DNA from: Medicago truncatula | Lineage: Eukaryota; Streptophyta; Magnoliopsida; Fabales; Fabaceae | DNA: 64,000 nt | NCBI RefSeq assembly: GCF_003473485.1 | Contig: NC_053042.1 | Location: forward strand, 55,391,762 to 55,455,761 | Direction of reading: 5' to 3' | Shown: piece after piece, positions 61,804 to 64,000 of the stretch | Layout: every line of letters begins with the position of its first letter | Numbering within the stretch: the stretch's first letter is position 1 | Position numbers and translations under genes: made by a program | Notes under the pieces: model-generated | What the model was told of the DNA's origin: nothing | Databases searched by the model: none | Seen by the model: the letters and a program-made list of their open reading frames with translations, nothing else

Positions 61804-63454
61804 GAATTTTTATTTTTCTGCCCTAGTTTGTGCAAAAAAATACAAAAATGCCCCACTTTTTCGAAAAATTGCGCAAATGCCCTACTTTTTCAGAACCCTG
61901 GTACCACTCCATTTGGAGTTGCGGGGTACCCTAAAAAGTCACAAATTTTTTGTCCTTATTGTACCCCGCTACTTGGACTTGCGGGGTACTTTCCTATTTT
62001 TTTTTTTCCTATTTTTTAACTACCCCGCAAGTCCCACTTGCGTTTTAGTTTTTCTTTTGTTTTTTTTTTAATTTTTTTTTTACTTTTTTAAGTAGCACGC
62101 AAGTGCAGGTTGTGTTTTAGGTTTTGTTTTTTTTTTTTTTAATTCCACATAGTGGACAAACGGTTCAAGACGTGGTACCAATCAAACGGTTTTCGCTTTC
62201 CAGAAGAAAGCTTACATTGGGACAACCGACGGAGTCATACTTTACCTCGCATGCGGCCAAGATCACTCACCCCAACTCATGCGTATATTGAGTGGTTGAC
62301 AACCACATGCAACCCACGTCTAAGGATTTCAATTGACACACAACCATCAGATTCAGATCCAGACGAAGAAGAAGAGCGGGAACATGAACCTGAAATTCAC
62401 AACAACCAAACACCAATTCATGATGATTTTTGGGATCAAGACATTTTTTCTCAACTGCAAGATCATCAATCCTAACCACATACAACACAAAACATTCATG
62501 GTTCTGTAATGTATGAATTTCTCGACACCCCCCAACAAAATATCATCCAACCACCACCATATACCTCCCCGAGAAATACATATGAGCCCCATTATCAGTC
62601 AACTTACCAACAAAATACAATGCCGAATTATGGTTACAATGACCCAAACCAAGCTAGCACATCCAACAACAACTACTTCTCCTATAATGACCTAAACCAA
62701 GCTGGACCGTCCAACACCAATTACCCCCCTACAACAACCCACAATACCCAATGTACACCAACCAAAACTACAACCACCCACCAACACCAACAAACCTGTT
62801 ATCTCACTTCTCTCCGACTTCGTTGAACACCAATGAACAATTTCTGGATATGGGATGGCCAACAAGGGAACACGATGTGTCGTTGTCATTGGGTTATGGT
62901 AGTCAGATACAATCAACTACAAATAATAATGACGAAGACCAACATAACCCTCAAGTAAATCGCGGAAGAGATCGTCGAAGACGAGGGTGTGGGACAGTCG
63001 GGCATTTATAATCATTGTAGATGGTATTTTATTGGTTATATAATTTTAATTAGTTTTTTATTATTAGAGAGTAATTATTGCATGATATTTTTTTTGTCTC
63101 CATTATACCACTCTACTCCAAGTAGAGGGGTATTTAAAAAAAAAACCAAAACCTAAAACGCAACCTGCACTTGCGTGCTACTTAAAAAAGTAAAAAAAAA
63201 AAATTTAAAAAAAGAAAAACTAAAACGCAAGTGGGACTTGTGGAGTAGTTAAAAAATAGAAAAAAAAAAAGGAAAGTACCCGCAAGTCCAAGTAGCGGGG
63301 TACAATTTTGTGACTTTTTAGGGTACCCCGCAACTCCAAGTGGAATGGTACCAGGGGTTCTGAAAAAGTAGGGCATTTGCACAATTTTTTAAAAAAGTGG
63401 GGCATTTTTGTATTTTTTTGCACAAACTAGGACATAATTTTTTTTTTTTTTTTT
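61804..63454. mobile_element. Mutator-like element with ~330-bp TIRs carrying a gene fragment
   Basis: Long inverted repeats at about 61804-62142 and 63132-63454 contain subterminal words such as TTGCGGGGTACC, GTACCCCGCAAGTCC and CAAGTGCAGGTTG. Direct repeats TTCCATTTCTAG sit at both outer edges (61792-61803 and 63453-63464), compatible with a 9-12 bp target duplication of the Mutator type. The interior is a broken plant-mobile-domain-like gene piece. No transposase. Confidence 0.8.
62152..63011 (+). pseudogene. C-terminal remnant of a plant-mobile-domain (MAIN-like) protein
   Basis: The frame from 62152 (no ATG) contains HAYIEWLTTTCNPRL, similar to the end of the plant mobile domain, followed by an acidic DPDEEEEREHEPE stretch. 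After a TAA at 62473 the same frame continues from 62509 as an Asn/Gln/Pro/Thr-rich tail, and a frameshift near 62760-62820 leads to RDRRRRGCGTVGHL and a stop. Such low-complexity tails with a basic CGTGGHL-like end occur in MAIN-like proteins as I recall them. With one stop, one frameshift and no N-terminus this is a pseudogene, flanked by the element's inverted repeats. Confidence 0.55.
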
Positions 63455-63464
63455 CCATTTCTAG

Positions 63465-64000
63465 CTTACGAACTGCACTTTGACACATCTCTTTGACGAT
63501 TAAAGATAGGTTTAAATGTTTGAAATAAATATGTTTGTTCTTCTGAGTTCCTCTGATTGTTTAGACCTTCACATGTGTCTGATGTTTAATGACTGTCCAA
63601 TGAAGTGTATTGCATTGAAATCTATAGTACATTCTTTTACGGAAGTGAATGATTTTGTAATAATGAAAAGAAAAGGGTTAAAAGAGATACATGTACAATG
63701 TTAAAACTTGGATCAATGAATACAAATATTAATCTAACAACTAACTACAAACATTTGCAAATCTAAAAAGAAAATATCCATCTTCAAAATATACAAGGAT
63801 TTTTTATTTTTTATTTTTTATTTTTTTATTTTTTATAATTTTAACTAATAAAAAAATGTCTTCAAGTTTTCCATAATTTTGTCCTACCTCAGGAAAAAAA
63901 AAAAGAAAATATGCCTGGAACACATGTTGGCAATTTGCTTTGTTAATATAACCAAACTTAGTTGAAAATAGAAGATACAATAAGGGTGCAACTAAATGAA
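63465..64000. other. Right end of window, no gene seen
   Basis: AT-rich DNA with T-rich runs of TTTTTATTTT type near 63800. No feature supported. Confidence 0.4.

Noticed and set aside
1..64000. A metabolic gene cluster (tryptophan, pyrimidine, FAD, molybdenum cofactor genes)
   Set aside because: The genes belong to unrelated housekeeping pathways in different organelles, and nothing in the sequence ties their regulation together.

Overview
The window is nuclear DNA of a dicot plant, most likely a legume close to Medicago truncatula. The genes are split by AT-rich GT-AG introns. The protein sequences follow the Arabidopsis/legume orthologues closely. The spaces between genes are packed with small DNA transposons and tRNA-derived SINEs of types common in Medicago. 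The species is an inference from sequence style; no database was searched.

Eight protein-coding genes can be reconstructed exon by exon. In order: (1) the alpha subunit of anthranilate synthase on the minus strand (1-6921, its C-terminal end lies beyond the left edge); (2) mitochondrial class 2 dihydroorotate dehydrogenase (12082-17539, +); (3) a class VIII myosin with 23 coding exons (23790-34658, +); (4) chloroplast FAD synthetase of the RibF type (37993-40957, +); (5) CNX3/MoaC, cyclic pyranopterin monophosphate synthase for molybdenum cofactor (45240-47500, +); (6) a DUF829/TMEM53-like alpha/beta-hydrolase protein (49600-52168, +); (7) an F-box-like leucine-rich-repeat protein related to Arabidopsis AT5G23340 (54113-56889, +); (8) an intronless CIP8-like RING-H2 ubiquitin ligase (58301-59305, +). 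They are ordinary housekeeping genes. Several make cofactors or basic metabolites, but nothing shows that their adjacency is functional.

The accessory layer is mobile DNA. At least six elements share GGCTWAA-type termini and are mostly terminal inverted repeat; five of them have exact or near-exact 9-bp target duplications, as in the Mutator superfamily. One of these, inside an intron of the anthranilate synthase gene, carries what looks like a captured fragment of a CRAL-TRIO (GDAP2-like) gene with an internal deletion, that is, a Pack-MULE. A second, unrelated long-TIR element near the right end (61804-63454) carries a broken C-terminal piece of what looks like a plant-mobile-domain (MAIN-like) protein. 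There are also a Harbinger-like element with TTA target duplication, two hAT-like elements with 8-bp duplications, several copies of a roughly 170-bp MITE (two of them with other elements nested inside), a second MITE family in introns of three genes, and SINEs, two of them with clear 14-16 bp target duplications.

No CRISPR, operon, rRNA, true tRNA gene or defence system was seen. The most interesting material is transposon-mediated gene-fragment capture and the nested transposon block that forms the immediate upstream region of CNX3.
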